Translations under genes and position numbers: made by a program
In this document: piece after piece, positions 1-9,015 of the stretch
How positions within the stretch are numbered: position 1 is the stretch's first letter
Layout of the letters: each line of letters begins with the position of its first letter
Origin: Candidatus Uabimicrobium amorphum
GTDB taxonomy: Bacteria; Planctomycetota; Uabimicrobiia; Uabimicrobiales; Uabimicrobiaceae
Assembly: GCF_009002475.1 (NCBI RefSeq)
Contig: NZ_AP019860.1
Span: 1,984,001-2,048,000, forward strand
Length of the DNA: 64,000 bases
Direction of reading: 5' to 3'
Notes under the pieces: generated by a model
Told to the model about the DNA's origin: nothing
The model's database searches: none
Seen by the model: only the letters and a program-made list of their open reading frames with translations

Positions 1-673
1 CAATGATTAAGGTGCGTTCAAACTGTCCGGTATTTGGAGTGTTGATGCGAAAATATGTCGATAGATCCATGGGGCATCTTACACCCTTCGGAATGTAACA
101 AAAAGATCCATCGCTAAATACCGCAGAATTTAGTGCCGCAAAATAGTTGTCTGTATGAGGCACGACACTACCAATATATTTCTTGATCAAATCAGGATGC
201 TCTTGCAATGCCTCAGAGAAAGAACAAAAAATAATGCCTTTTTCCGCCAACTGCTCCTTAAAAGTTGTGGTAACGGATACGCTGTCAATCACCGCATCTA
301 CAGCTACTCCAGCAAGTCTTTTTTGCTCTAACAACGGAATGCCCAGTTTATCAAACGTCTCTTTAATTTTTGGATCAAGTTCGTCCAGGCTTTCTAATGC
401 TTTTTGTTGTTTAGGAGCCGCATAGTAGTACGCCTCTTGATAGTCAATCGGTGGATATTTTACATTTGGCCACGTAGGCTCGGTCATTGTCTGCCAATGA
501 CGGAAAGCTTTCAATCTCCACTCTAACATCCACTCAGGTTCTTGCTTTTTTTCCGAAATAAGTCGTACGATATCTTCCGATAACCCCTTAGGAGCTATTT
601 CGGTATCAATGTCGCTATGAAAACCGTACTTATATTCTCTTGTAGCAAGTTCTTCTATTTGCTGTTTAGACAT
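1..673 (-). CDS. sufB: Fe-S cluster assembly protein SufB, 5' part only
   Basis: The reading frame runs from an ATG at 673 off the left edge, giving the first 224 or so residues of a protein that is normally about 470 long. It starts [18 protein letters not shown] and contains segments typical of SufB, including [41 protein letters not shown] and [19 protein letters not shown]. SufB is the scaffold subunit of the cytosolic SufBCD complex that builds Fe-S clusters. The catalytic C-terminal half lies outside the window. It diverges from an IscR-like regulator, and the shared upstream region contains an IscR type-1-like site, so iron-sulfur-responsive control is likely. The identification is firm; SufD is less likely because the N-terminal segments match SufB. 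Confidence 0.95.
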   Translation of the reverse strand, partial: MSKQQIEELATREYKYGFHSDIDTEIAPKGLSEDIVRLISEKKQEPEWMLEWRLKAFRHWQTMTEPTWPNVKYPPIDYQEAYYYAAPKQQKALESLDELDPKIKETFDKLGIPLLEQKRLAGVAVDAVIDSVSVTTTFKEQLAEKGIIFCSFSEALQEHPDLIKKYIGSVVPHTDNYFAALNSAVFSDGSFCYIPKGVRCPMDLSTYFRINTPNTGQFERTLII

Positions 674-721
674 ATCAAATCTCTTTTTGTAATTTTAGTA
701 TTATTTTGTAATTTTAAACTG

Positions 722-734
722 GACTAAAAAGGTC
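722..734. promoter_or_regulatory. Degenerate second IscR-type half-palindrome
   Basis: GACTAAAAAGGTC has the same length and left half as the perfect site at 848-860, with two departures from the GACTRWWWYAGTC core. It lies about 50 bp upstream of the sufB start. It could be a weaker second operator for sufB; chance similarity in AT-rich DNA is possible. Confidence 0.35.
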
Positions 735-847
735 TCGTTTATGGTAAAATTTTTTTGGTGAAAGTAGTTATTACTGAATTTTGCTTTTAAAATCAAGAGA
801 ATTTTATTTAAAAGCAAATATTAATATGTTATATTATATCTAAATGA

Positions 848-860
848 GACTAAATTAGTC
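848..860. promoter_or_regulatory. IscR type-1-like operator between sufB and the Rrf2 gene
   Basis: GACTAAATTAGTC is a perfect 6-bp inverted repeat around one central base. It matches every position of the GACTRWWWYAGTC core known for the binding site of [2Fe-2S]-IscR. It sits 55 bp before the start of the divergent Rrf2/IscR-like gene and next to an AT-rich TATATTATAT stretch that could be a -10 region. The position suits autorepression plus control of sufB. Confidence 0.7.
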
Positions 861-915
861 AAGTTTATTATAAATAAATTTATCCGCACTTCACCAGATT
901 TAAGAGTATGTTGTC

Positions 916-1350
916 ATGTTAAAGTTTAATAAGAAGACGGAATATGCAATTATGGCACTTTTGCATATGTCGGAAAATAATAAACAGGTATGCTCTGTAA
1001 GAGAAATTGCCGAGAAATTTTCGATCCCCAAAGAACTTTTACGCAAGGTTCTACATGCCCTTGCCCAAAAAAACGTCATAGAATCAATACAGGGAGTTAG
1101 AGGTGGTTTCAAAATGACGAGATGTCTACATGATATAAGTGTTATTGAGATTATCAATGCCACACACAAACCAGTGAAAATCGTTGACTGTGTAGATAGT
1201 AGTGACTGCGAATGCCCACAAAACATTGAGTGCAATATAAAGGGTAGTATGTTATCGTTGCAAGACGAACTCAGTAGTTTCTTTAGTTCGATTACTCTTC
1301 AAGATCTACAGAACAAGAACTATCTACGTGAAACCTCAGAAAAGATATAG
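916..1350 (+). CDS. Rrf2-family Fe-S transcriptional regulator, IscR/SufR-like
   Basis: A 144-residue protein starting MLKFNKKTEYAIMALLHMS, the classic start of the Rrf2 winged helix-turn-helix fold. The recognition region includes VREIAEKFSIPKELLRKVLHALAQ, and the wing contains SIQGVRGGF. Four cysteines lie at residues 92, 98, 100 and 106; C92 and C98 fall at the same positions as two cluster ligands of E. coli IscR. The protein therefore probably senses Fe-S status through a [2Fe-2S] cluster. It is divergent from sufB with an IscR-like palindrome between the genes, so it is the likely regulator of the suf genes and of itself. Whether it is closer to IscR or SufR cannot be decided here. Confidence 0.9.
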   Translation: MLKFNKKTEYAIMALLHMSENNKQVCSVREIAEKFSIPKELLRKVLHALAQKNVIESIQGVRGGFKMTRCLHDISVIEIINATHKPVKIVDCVDSSDCECPQNIECNIKGSMLSLQDELSSFFSSITLQDLQNKNYLRETSEKI

Positions 1351-1747
1351 GATAGCCTTAGCTCCGTGCCACTGAAAAGATTTTTTGTTTGCAAATATTT
1401 CAAATATTAATTAAGATATAAAAAATTTAATTGTAATTTAATTGTGGTTCAAATAATCATTAAAAATTTTTTATCTAGAAAACAACACATTTCCTCTGTT
1501 CAAAATTTGATCACTCGTTAAATTCAATTTGTTCTTTCATTTCTCAAAACATCTTGCAAATTACCTCAAAGCAAATTTAAAGTCAGTTTTTTCACGCAAA
1601 ACTCCAAATTGTTCAAGAATTTCCATAAACCTGATTTTAAATCCAGGGTACATCCACTCGAAAACAACCGATTTAGATTTATGCAGGAGACTACCCTCAT
1701 TGAAAGATGTGACTATATCCTAAATATTTTGTATAAGAGAGGTCCTT
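1351..1747. other. 397-bp AT-rich intergenic region before the helicase gene
   Basis: No gene, terminator or convincing promoter is visible. A short AT palindrome (AATATTT c AAATATT, 1394-1408) is probably chance. The region could hold a long 5' leader of the helicase gene, as seen for cold-regulated RNA helicases elsewhere, but the sequence does not prove this. Confidence 0.4.
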
Positions 1748-2992
1748 TTGAAACAAACAAACACAACGTTTAATAATTACAATTTAACGAAAAACATTCT
1801 AAAAGATATTGCGGCAATGGGGTTCAAGACTCCTACCTCAATACAGGCAAAGTGCATTCCGCCCGCTTTAGACGGAAAAGATATTATCGGTTTAGCACAA
1901 ACGGGTACAGGCAAAACGGCCGCCTTTGCATTGCCGATCATACAAAAAGTTGCTCATAACATGGACATGGCAGCTTTGGTACTTGCACCAACACGTGAAC
2001 TTGCGCAACAGATTGCGCAGACTATCACAAATTTGGGAAAATCAAGCGGTGCACGCGTCGCTCTTTTAGTTGGTGGCACATCTATTAAAGAAGACTCTAA
2101 AGCTTTAGGCTCATGGCCAAATATACTTGTTGCCACACCTGGTCGACTCATCGACCACATTTTTTCGCGCACAGTTGATCTTTCAAAAATTGAAATCCTA
2201 ACCATTGATGAAGCAGATCACATGCACGACATGGGTTTTTTACCACAAATCCAACAAATCATAGATGTATTACCCAAAAAACGCCAAACGATGATGTTCA
2301 CAGCAACTATGTCCAAAAAAATTGAACATTTTGTTAGGCGCAGCATGCATCGCCCTAAACGCATAGAAATAGGAAGAGTAACTCCTGCGACACGCGCTGA
2401 ACAAAAACTATTTCGCGTTAATGAAGACGAAAAGTTACTACTTCTCATGGACCTTTTGAGTCAGAAATCTCAACGAATTTTAATTTTCGCACGAACCAAA
2501 AGAAAAGTAGACCAGCTCGCTCGCCGTATTTCGGCACTGAACAAAAATGTAGCTCGTTTACATGGTGACTACGAACAATCACAGCGTGAGATGGCCATGG
2601 AAGGTTTTCGCAACGGCAAATACAATATTTTGGTTGCCACAGACATCGCTGCTCGCGGTATTGATGTTGCCAATATAGAGCATGTAATCAACTACGATTT
2701 TCCAAGTAGTGCCGAAGATTACATCCATCGCATTGGCCGTACAGCACGTGCGACATCTAGTGGCCTAGCAACGAGTTTTGTTACTCGTAGTGATTTATCT
2801 TGTCTGAAACATTTAGAAAAAATGATTTCTTCAAAATTGAAGCTGATCCATGTGGGATCAGAAAATTCAAAACCGTACGCAAACAAAAATCGCAAAAATC
2901 AGAATAAAAACAAACATTACAATCAAAAAAACAAAAACCACGCAAAGGGAAAATCGCAGTATAATCCAAGAAGGCGTGAAAACAAAAAATAA
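1748..2992 (+). CDS. DEAD-box ATP-dependent RNA helicase, RhlE-like
   Basis: A 414-residue superfamily 2 helicase with the full motif set in order: a Q motif (GFKTPTSIQ), Walker A AQTGTGKT at 50-57, PTRELAQQ, TPGR, DEAD, TAT in place of SAT, ARTK, ATDIAARGID and HRIGRTAR. The C-terminal 50 or so residues are a low-complexity N/K/Q-rich basic tail, typical of RNA-binding tails. It remodels RNA or RNP, for example in ribosome assembly or at low temperature. The start is a TTG at 1748, supported by an AGAGGT ribosome-binding site 5 bases upstream. Terminates just before the convergent TetR gene. Confidence 0.92.
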   Translation: MKQTNTTFNNYNLTKNILKDIAAMGFKTPTSIQAKCIPPALDGKDIIGLAQTGTGKTAAFALPIIQKVAHNMDMAALVLAPTRELAQQIAQTITNLGKSSGARVALLVGGTSIKEDSKALGSWPNILVATPGRLIDHIFSRTVDLSKIEILTIDEADHMHDMGFLPQIQQIIDVLPKKRQTMMFTATMSKKIEHFVRRSMHRPKRIEIGRVTPATRAEQKLFRVNEDEKLLLLMDLLSQKSQRILIFARTKRKVDQLARRISALNKNVARLHGDYEQSQREMAMEGFRNGKYNILVATDIAARGIDVANIEHVINYDFPSSAEDYIHRIGRTARATSSGLATSFVTRSDLSCLKHLEKMISSKLKLIHVGSENSKPYANKNRKNQNKNKHYNQKNKNHAKGKSQYNPRRRENKK

Positions 2993-2996
2993 TTAA

Positions 2997-3566
2997 CTAT
3001 TTCATTTGCAGAAAATTCCAACAACCTGCAACAATCCGCTCTTTATAAATGCGGATATCATTTTGAATGCGACCATAAATTTTAAAAAATGTTACACGGA
3101 CAACAGCTCCGTAGATAAAGGCGGCAGAAACGCTACTTTCTTGTTCGGGAATCTCTTTGTTAGCTTTGCCGTCGTCAATGACTTTTATAATAACATCAAT
3201 AGGAGTCCGCTGGTCGCATTTCATTCTTTTTGCGAAATTATGTTCTGATAATAGCAAATAAGAAAACAGAACCTGATCGTTCTCAAAAAACTCGTAAAAT
3301 GTATCCACCATAATCCGAAGACGCTTTTGGATACATTTTTCGTCGGTAAGAATACTGTCTAATTGCGACACAAAAATATCTAAATTTTCAAAAAAGATAT
3401 TCTGCGCCAATTCTTCCTTACTGCGGAAATAACGATACAATGTACCGCCAGCGGCATTTGCACGGCTGGCGATATCTTGAATAGTCGTTCCGTCCACCCC
3501 TTTTTCTGTAAAAACTTCCAATGCCGCACGTATAATAATATCTTTTTTAATAATCGGCCTTGCCAT
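2997..3566 (-). CDS. TetR-family transcriptional regulator
   Basis: A 189-residue protein beginning MARPIIKKDIIIRAALEVF. The N-terminal helix-turn-helix follows the TetR pattern: EKGVDGTTIQDIASRANAAGGTLYRYFRSKEEL at about residues 20-52. The C-terminal helical ligand domain is not diagnostic. The start at 3566 is chosen over an upstream in-frame ATG because GAGGAGG stands 6 bases before it. It is divergent from the phospholipid operon starting at 3686, and an 18-bp palindrome overlapping the presumed operon promoter is a likely operator. I infer that it represses that operon and perhaps itself; the ligand is unknown. Confidence 0.9.
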   Translation of the reverse strand: MARPIIKKDIIIRAALEVFTEKGVDGTTIQDIASRANAAGGTLYRYFRSKEELAQNIFFENLDIFVSQLDSILTDEKCIQKRLRIMVDTFYEFFENDQVLFSYLLLSEHNFAKRMKCDQRTPIDVIIKVIDDGKANKEIPEQESSVSAAFIYGAVVRVTFFKIYGRIQNDIRIYKERIVAGCWNFLQMK

Positions 3567-3628
3567 TGTTGTCCTCCTCAAAAACACCTTTGCTAAATAT
3601 TTTTATTCATTTTAACAAACAAAGATGC

Positions 3629-3660
3629 TATAATCACGTATAAATGAATAAATATTCATT
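3629..3660 (+). promoter_or_regulatory. Promoter -10 box and TetR-type operator palindrome
   Basis: A perfect TATAAT at 3629-3634 is followed directly by an inverted repeat with 8-bp arms (AATGAATA aa TATTCATT, 3643-3660). The palindrome would lie at or just after the transcription start, where a TetR dimer would block initiation. It lies between the divergent TetR gene and the phospholipid operon. No good -35 box is visible. Confidence 0.6.
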
Positions 3661-3685
3661 CATTATTTATATTGGGGAGAAAATT

Positions 3686-4282
3686 ATGAGCATTTATAAA
3701 TTGAAGTCACAATTCCAAAACCTACTGCGTCCTATTACACGGGGTCTAGCGCGTATAGGTGTTACCGCAAACCAAGTTACTGTTCTTGCAATGCTACTCT
3801 CTTGTGCTGTGGGTTTTGTTATGTACATGAGGCCTTCTTTGGGTCTAATGATTCTACCGATATTCCTTTTTGTGCGCATGGCACTCAATGCCATTGACGG
3901 AATGTTAGCTCGTGAGCACAATATGCAGAGTAAACTTGGTGCCATACTAAACGAAATGGGCGATGTTGTCTCTGATACGGCTTTGTACTTACCTTTTATT
4001 TGGGTCAGTGGATTTTCGTCTTTTACCATCATCACCATTGTTATTTTAGCCGTTATGTCGGAAATGATGGGAGTTGTTGCTGTGCAGATCGGTGCCAGCC
4101 GTCGTTACGATGGCCCAATGGGAAAAAGTGACCGTGCATTTGTGTTCGGTCTTCTTGCCATACTTGTATTTTTCGAGCTTCTCCCACAAAATTGGATTTT
4201 CGGTATTCTCATTGTCATTGTGCTACTTTTAGTATGGACAATCTTTAATCGAGCATATTATGCCTTGAAGGAGTGTAAGTAA
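3686..4282 (+). CDS. ynbA: CDP-alcohol phosphatidyltransferase, YnbA-like
   Basis: A 198-residue multi-pass membrane enzyme starting MSIYKLKSQFQNLLRP. It carries the CDP-alcohol phosphatidyltransferase motif with D71, G72, A75, R76, D93 and D97. The position of the usual first Asp after the Gly is Asn (LNEMGD), as I recall for E. coli YnbA, and the overall sequence resembles YnbA more than PgsA or PssA. It would transfer a phosphatidyl group from CDP-diacylglycerol to an unknown alcohol in the inner membrane. GGGGAG six bases upstream fixes the start at 3686; an earlier in-frame ATG at 3644 lies inside the operator. The stop overlaps the next start by one base (TAATG), indicating coupling. 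Confidence 0.88.
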   Translation: MSIYKLKSQFQNLLRPITRGLARIGVTANQVTVLAMLLSCAVGFVMYMRPSLGLMILPIFLFVRMALNAIDGMLAREHNMQSKLGAILNEMGDVVSDTALYLPFIWVSGFSSFTIITIVILAVMSEMMGVVAVQIGASRRYDGPMGKSDRAFVFGLLAILVFFELLPQNWIFGILIVIVLLLVWTIFNRAYYALKECK

Positions 4283-5229
4283 TGAATTTATCCAAAATAC
4301 CACAAAACATATTATGGATGATGGGGGGAATTTTTGCTCTCTTAATTGTGGCCAATTTGATTACGTTTCTACTAAAAAAATTGCGTCCACAAAAAGATTA
4401 TAATGAACTTCAAATGCGCATTCGATCGTGGTGGGTTATGGCAAGTGTTTTTGCCTTGGCGATGACGCTCGACAAAAGTATATCGTTGTGGTTTATGGCT
4501 TTTGTCAGTTTTCTCGCCTTTAAAGAATTTCTATCGATCATTCCTACAAGGCGTGTGGATCGTCGCGTAATATTTTGGGCGTATATGGCCATACCAATAC
4601 AAACATGCTGGATTATGATGGGCTGGTACGATATGTTTATTATATTTATTCCCGTGTATATGTTTTTATGGCTCGCAGCGCAAATGGTACTTATTGGTGA
4701 CACCAGTGGTTTTTTGAAAGCCGTTGGAACGTTACAGTGGGGACTTATGATTACCGCTTTTACTATTGGTCATATGGCATATATGCTCGTTTTTCCCAAC
4801 GACTTTAATCCCAATGCCGGAGGAGGTGGGTTAGTACTTTATTTGGTCATATTAACACAGCTAAACGACGTATCACAGTTTATCTGGGGAAAATCATTTG
4901 GCCGTAACAAGGTCATTCCCAAGGTAAGCCCAAATAAAACATGGGAAGGTTTTTTGGGAGGTGTCGCGACCACAATAGCCCTCGCATGGCTTCTCGCACC
5001 TTTTTTGACTTTTTTTAGTGTAAGAGAGTCTATTATTGCTGGAGCAATTATCGCACTTGCGGGTTTTCTAGGTGATTTAACAATGTCCGCGATAAAAAGA
5101 GATTTGGGAATCAAGGACACGAGCCAGCTTGTTCCTGGACATGGTGGTATCCTCGATCGCCTTGACAGCCTAACTTACACAGCGCCATTATTTTTTCATT
5201 TTACCTCTTTTGTGCTTCCCAATTTCTAG
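4282..5229 (+). CDS. ynbB: Phosphatidate cytidylyltransferase family protein, YnbB-like
   Basis: A 315-residue hydrophobic protein with about eight membrane segments. Near the C-terminus it has the CdsA signature: SAIKRDLGIKD followed by LVPGHGGILDRLDSL. Family members make CDP-diacylglycerol from phosphatidate and CTP. Its place directly after a YnbA-like transferase reproduces the E. coli ynbA-ynbB arrangement, so it probably supplies CDP-diacylglycerol to its neighbour rather than being the housekeeping CdsA, though that cannot be excluded. Its start overlaps the preceding stop. Confidence 0.9.
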   Translation: MNLSKIPQNILWMMGGIFALLIVANLITFLLKKLRPQKDYNELQMRIRSWWVMASVFALAMTLDKSISLWFMAFVSFLAFKEFLSIIPTRRVDRRVIFWAYMAIPIQTCWIMMGWYDMFIIFIPVYMFLWLAAQMVLIGDTSGFLKAVGTLQWGLMITAFTIGHMAYMLVFPNDFNPNAGGGGLVLYLVILTQLNDVSQFIWGKSFGRNKVIPKVSPNKTWEGFLGGVATTIALAWLLAPFLTFFSVRESIIAGAIIALAGFLGDLTMSAIKRDLGIKDTSQLVPGHGGILDRLDSLTYTAPLFFHFTSFVLPNF

Positions 5230-5238
5230 GAATCAAAA

Positions 5239-5871
5239 ATGTTAAAGCACATATTTTTTTATTTATGCGTAAAACCAATTATTCTGATCGGTCTAGGTTT
5301 AAATGTACGCAATTACGAGCGCTTTCCCAAAAAAGGTCCAGCCATTATCGTCGCAAATCACAATAGTCATTTGGATACTTTGGTACTTATGACGCTTGCT
5401 CCGCAAAAATTATTACGCAAGGTTCGTCCTGTTGCCGCGTACGATTACTTTTGTTCAAATCCCGTTTTCAGTTGGTTGAGCAAAAACTTTTTGGGAATAA
5501 TCCCCATTAAAAGAACTCGATCAACGAAGGACGAAGACCTTTTACAGCCATGTTATGATGCTATTGAAAAACAGCAAATTCTCATACTATATCCCGAAGG
5601 CACACGAGGAAAACCTGAACAAATGGCGGAATTCAAGTCAGGTATTGCACGTCTTGCGCAAAAATATCCACAAATGCCCATTTGCCCGGTTTATATGCAC
5701 GGATTGGGCAAGACATTACCCAAAGGTTCTTTTATTCCCGTACCGTTTTTTTGTGATGTATTTATAGGAGAGGCGCTAAAGTGGAATGGAGAAAAGCAGT
5801 CATTTGTGGATTCGCTGCGCAAATCCATTGAAGATTTGCAAAAACAGGGGCATTTTCCGGAGTGGGAATGA
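5239..5871 (+). CDS. 1-acyl-sn-glycerol-3-phosphate acyltransferase (PlsC family)
   Basis: A 210-residue acyltransferase with the catalytic HX4D motif NHNSHLD (H41, D46), a YPEGTRGK motif around residue 117 and the PVYMHGLG segment. An N-terminal hydrophobic stretch (about residues 3-22) would tether it to the membrane. It follows the CdsA-like gene by 9 bases. PlsC enzymes acylate lysophosphatidate to phosphatidate, the substrate of the preceding gene product, so the three genes form a short pathway: acylation, CDP activation, head-group transfer. Confidence 0.9.
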   Translation: MLKHIFFYLCVKPIILIGLGLNVRNYERFPKKGPAIIVANHNSHLDTLVLMTLAPQKLLRKVRPVAAYDYFCSNPVFSWLSKNFLGIIPIKRTRSTKDEDLLQPCYDAIEKQQILILYPEGTRGKPEQMAEFKSGIARLAQKYPQMPICPVYMHGLGKTLPKGSFIPVPFFCDVFIGEALKWNGEKQSFVDSLRKSIEDLQKQGHFPEWE

Positions 5872-5877
5872 GTGGTA

Positions 5878-6540
5878 CTATAGTTGTTTATGCGGTTTCC
5901 ACCAATGGAATATTGTTGCGACAACTCCCCAAAATAGGCATATGATACCTAAAAATAAGGTAGAATGATAATGGCTTGCCAAGTGAGTCATACATTCATA
6001 GTTCATAAAGGCCGTGAACCATGCTTCATCGCGGTAGTAAATCAATTCACGTAAGGCCAACGCCGATGTGATCACAATAACACTACCAACGATCGTTGTG
6101 CACCAACCAACAACCTTACTGGTAAAGCTTACTTTGAAAACAATTTTCACCTGGGGGTCCAACCGGCGTAATTCATGAAAAGAAATACGCCAGTTTTTTA
6201 CGAAAAAAAAGATCGAAATACTACCAAGTATCATCAAAAGTAAACCGCAGACCAACGCAGCTAAAAAGTGTATTTTACGGTCGCGCATCAAATGTGCGCT
6301 GTGAAAATCCTTTGTTAGTTTTTCTACCGTAAAATCACTTTGAAGGTGGGTAATGGTTTTTTCGACTTGTTCGATTTCATCCATTTCCTCGTCGGATATT
6401 TCATGGAGTTTGATGCTCGCAAGATTGAAACTATTTTGCGCGACAAGAAAAATTCCCAATTGTAGTAAATTAAAGGCTAAGAATATGGCCAAAATTGTTG
6501 GCCGCACCACATAGTGGGTGTTTTTCGAACGCGAAAACAT
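5878..6540 (-). CDS. Four-helix membrane protein of unknown function
   Basis: I do not recognise this 220-residue protein. It has hydrophobic segments at about 14-34, 92-114, 143-165 and 193-212. An acidic, helical stretch (residues 42-85, starting ASIKLHEISDEEMDEIEQVE) lies between the first and second, probably outside the cytoplasmic membrane. It begins 1 base after the stop of the 6542-7774 gene, so the two are almost certainly co-transcribed, and it is convergent with the phospholipid operon. Its last codons lie only 7 bases from the PlsC stop. Confidence 0.75.
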   Translation of the reverse strand: MFSRSKNTHYVVRPTILAIFLAFNLLQLGIFLVAQNSFNLASIKLHEISDEEMDEIEQVEKTITHLQSDFTVEKLTKDFHSAHLMRDRKIHFLAALVCGLLLMILGSISIFFFVKNWRISFHELRRLDPQVKIVFKVSFTSKVVGWCTTIVGSVIVITSALALRELIYYRDEAWFTAFMNYECMTHLASHYHSTLFLGIICLFWGVVATIFHWWKPHKQL

Positions 6541-6541
6541 T

Positions 6542-7774
6542 CTAGTTGCGTCTTCTTCTAAAAAATCGACGTGGATGCTGCACTTCGCTCAGTGCTTCTC
6601 GTACGGCTGGTATAACAGCATTGCGAATCGTCTGACGCTTCGTACGAAACTGCCGCACATGAAAGCCAAAAGCATCACGAAAACGAATTACCCCGCCACC
6701 TGCAGCAATGATTGCCGCACATTTTGTTGCCAAACGATACGATAAATATTCTGGTAAACCAAGTCCTGTGCGCCTATTAAATTTGAAGAATAAAAAACTA
6801 TAGGCACTATTGAAGTCACCATCAGCACTACTTCCACCGCTTGCCACTTTAGCGGCAAACCGCAAAGCAAATAAGAACAGCCCACGATTTCTAATAATTT
6901 GAAAGCGATTTGTCGCTGGTCTTCGACGATTCGGATTTCGCTGCGTCTCCAAACGAATAATGGTAAAAAATGTACGGTCAAAAACTTGGAACGCACGATC
7001 TCCACCCACAGACGCAATATTTTTATACTTATTGGCCAAAGCACGCGCATCATTTACGGAAAACCCTGCTTGTTGTGCTTTACGGAATATGAAGCTAAAA
7101 AGTAGATTGAGTCCTCCGCGATTTGCAAATCTTTCCACGGGAAAGGAATGCTGCTGTAGGTACAATTCATCGATAAAGTCTTCAAAGTCGGTCAACGTCT
7201 TGGTGTTGTATTGGTACTCTATTGGCAAAAGTCCAAATTGAACGCGATTTCTTTCTAGGCTTACTTTTCTCTGTTCCTCTAGTTGCTTTCTTTGTTCCTC
7301 TTCTTTGATTTTCTGTTCTTCGCGTAGCTTTTTTTCTCTTTCTATTTTGAGCTGACGTTTTTGTTCTCTCTTCTTTTCGCGCTCTTCATCAATAGTAAGT
7401 AAGTGTAGTATTTCGTTTTTGGCATCTTCGTGTGCCGGATCAGCTTGAACTGTTTGATCGAGAACAATGAGAAGATCTTCTCGTGACAAACGTTGTTTTT
7501 TTGCCCACAAATAAAGCGCAAACCATCCTTCAGCATCATCTTCGGTGAGGTTGGCTTTGCGTTCGTTAAAAATCTCCCAAACTGTTTTACTGTTTTCAAT
7601 CTCTCGAATTTGATCTTTGGGAATTTCTAGATAGCCATGTACCGTCTCCAGGACAATACTGTCGCTTTTATTTACGACGTTGCCCTCTAAGGATCGTCCA
7701 TTTTTCAAATGGACAATGTCGGCATAACAGCTACTAATTAAAAAAATTATTATTAATGTTGTCGTTTTATTCAT
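6542..7774 (-). CDS. Secreted protein with SH3-like front and K/E/R coiled coil
   Basis: A 410-residue protein with a signal peptide (MNKTTTLIIIFLISSCYA). The mature N-terminus DIVHLKNGRSLEGNVVNK followed by VLETVHGYLEIPKDQIREIE looks like the small beta module often found at the start of planctomycete envelope proteins. Residues about 125-165 are a highly charged coiled coil rich in K, E, R and Q. The C-terminal 240 residues are not recognised; they contain two related stretches with Ala/Gly-rich cores (FAAKVASGGSS and ATKCAAIIAAGGG). The start at 7774 is chosen because of the GGGAGC upstream and because it begins a clean signal peptide; an earlier ATG would add nine residues. It leads the 5878-6540 gene. 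Confidence 0.75.
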   Translation of the reverse strand: MNKTTTLIIIFLISSCYADIVHLKNGRSLEGNVVNKSDSIVLETVHGYLEIPKDQIREIENSKTVWEIFNERKANLTEDDAEGWFALYLWAKKQRLSREDLLIVLDQTVQADPAHEDAKNEILHLLTIDEEREKKREQKRQLKIEREKKLREEQKIKEEEQRKQLEEQRKVSLERNRVQFGLLPIEYQYNTKTLTDFEDFIDELYLQQHSFPVERFANRGGLNLLFSFIFRKAQQAGFSVNDARALANKYKNIASVGGDRAFQVFDRTFFTIIRLETQRNPNRRRPATNRFQIIRNRGLFLFALRFAAKVASGGSSADGDFNSAYSFLFFKFNRRTGLGLPEYLSYRLATKCAAIIAAGGGVIRFRDAFGFHVRQFRTKRQTIRNAVIPAVREALSEVQHPRRFFRRRRN

Positions 7775-8042
7775 AGCGGCTCCCAAAAAGTAATAAAGCA
7801 CTCTATTTAGATTATATTATACAATTGTACGTAAAGAAACGCTACCGAAAATTCACTAGAGTGGTGAATAACCTTCCCTTTACGAAGGGTAATGAGCCAC
7901 TTGTAATCCTCTAACATAGCAACGGCAAAAAAGCTCTAGGCGAATCCAGATGTAGACTATATACAGATTATATTGTTTAAATACAGCGATATATTCCACG
8001 TAAAATGGTATAATTTTTTTTTGTAGCTATGTAAAATAAAAC

Positions 8043-8936
8043 CTAATTTTTATAAAAAACTTCATTCAAAAAAGAAATAATCGTCTTCTTACTGCCTGCG
8101 CTACGATAGTGAACATAGCTAAGCAAACCCAAAGCATCCATTTTTTTCTTTAGTAGTACCCCAAATTGTGGATGGTGGATAGAAGTATTCATCGGTGTAT
8201 CTTTTGCCAAAGGCGTTGTCGTTAAGTCTCCATGATAATACATAACTACCGGCGGATCATCATTACTCACAAAGTTAATTGGTGAAGAGTCGTAGGCTAT
8301 TTTGCGTATTTCTGGTTTGTATATCTCATCAAAAGACTCAATACCGTAAAAGTCGAGTAATGAAGGATATACTCGTTCGTCTCCGCCAATATTTTGTAAA
8401 ATCCAAATAGGATCTGTCGAAGTCGGAGCTTGTTTAGGTACGACAATCTGAACGCGTGTTGATTCACGTAATACGGGATCTTCATTCATCGGATCCGCCA
8501 TGTCGTTTTTTAATCCCAGCCACAACCCCATTAAAGCACCTGCTGAGTAACCTAGTAGTGCCACTTTCTCTTTGTTTATATTCCATTTTTTTGCATTATG
8601 ACGCACAAATTGCAAAGCTCTTTTTCCGTCGAGCATTGGAGCCGGGTACGGATGGGTAGTGACAAAACGATAGTTAATCGAAACAACCGCAATTTTTTTT
8701 TCCATACATTGCCGTAAAATAGGGTCTGTTTGCGCATACTTTTTATCCCCTGTCACAAATCCCCCCCCATGCATGTAAATTAGAACTGGCGTAGGTGTAG
8801 GAGAATCAATAACCCATACATCCATCACATTGCGTTCGTCTGGTCCATAAGATACATTTGTAAAAGTTGCTGGATATTTTTCTGCAGTAGCATAACTTAA
8901 AAAAATAAGTGCAAATATTAGTACTCTGTAACGCAT
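8043..8936 (-). CDS. Secreted alpha/beta-hydrolase, esterase/lipase type
   Basis: A 297-residue protein with a signal peptide (MRYRVLIFALIFLSYATA). It has the oxyanion-hole motif YMHGGGF and the nucleophile elbow GYSAG, the hallmarks of hormone-sensitive-lipase/carboxylesterase-type hydrolases. An Asp in HGDLTTTP and a His in SIHHPQFG are candidates for the rest of the triad. It probably hydrolyses esters in the periplasm or outside the cell; the substrate is unknown. The start at 8936 is preferred to an ATG 63 bases upstream because AGGAGA precedes it and the signal peptide starts there. The 268 bases downstream, to 7774, hold only an imperfect hairpin (about 7861-7900). Confidence 0.85.
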   Translation of the reverse strand: MRYRVLIFALIFLSYATAEKYPATFTNVSYGPDERNVMDVWVIDSPTPTPVLIYMHGGGFVTGDKKYAQTDPILRQCMEKKIAVVSINYRFVTTHPYPAPMLDGKRALQFVRHNAKKWNINKEKVALLGYSAGALMGLWLGLKNDMADPMNEDPVLRESTRVQIVVPKQAPTSTDPIWILQNIGGDERVYPSLLDFYGIESFDEIYKPEIRKIAYDSSPINFVSNDDPPVVMYYHGDLTTTPLAKDTPMNTSIHHPQFGVLLKKKMDALGLLSYVHYRSAGSKKTIISFLNEVFYKN

Positions 8937-9015
8937 TTGAACTTCTCCTAGAAATAAACTCGTGATTCGTGGGGTCGATATTTGAAAACGTAGGTCCACC
9001 TTTATTTTAGGGAAC

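Noticed and set aside
1529..1723. A 64-residue open frame before the helicase gene
   Set aside because: No ribosome-binding site, no recognisable domain, and AT-rich composition typical of chance frames.
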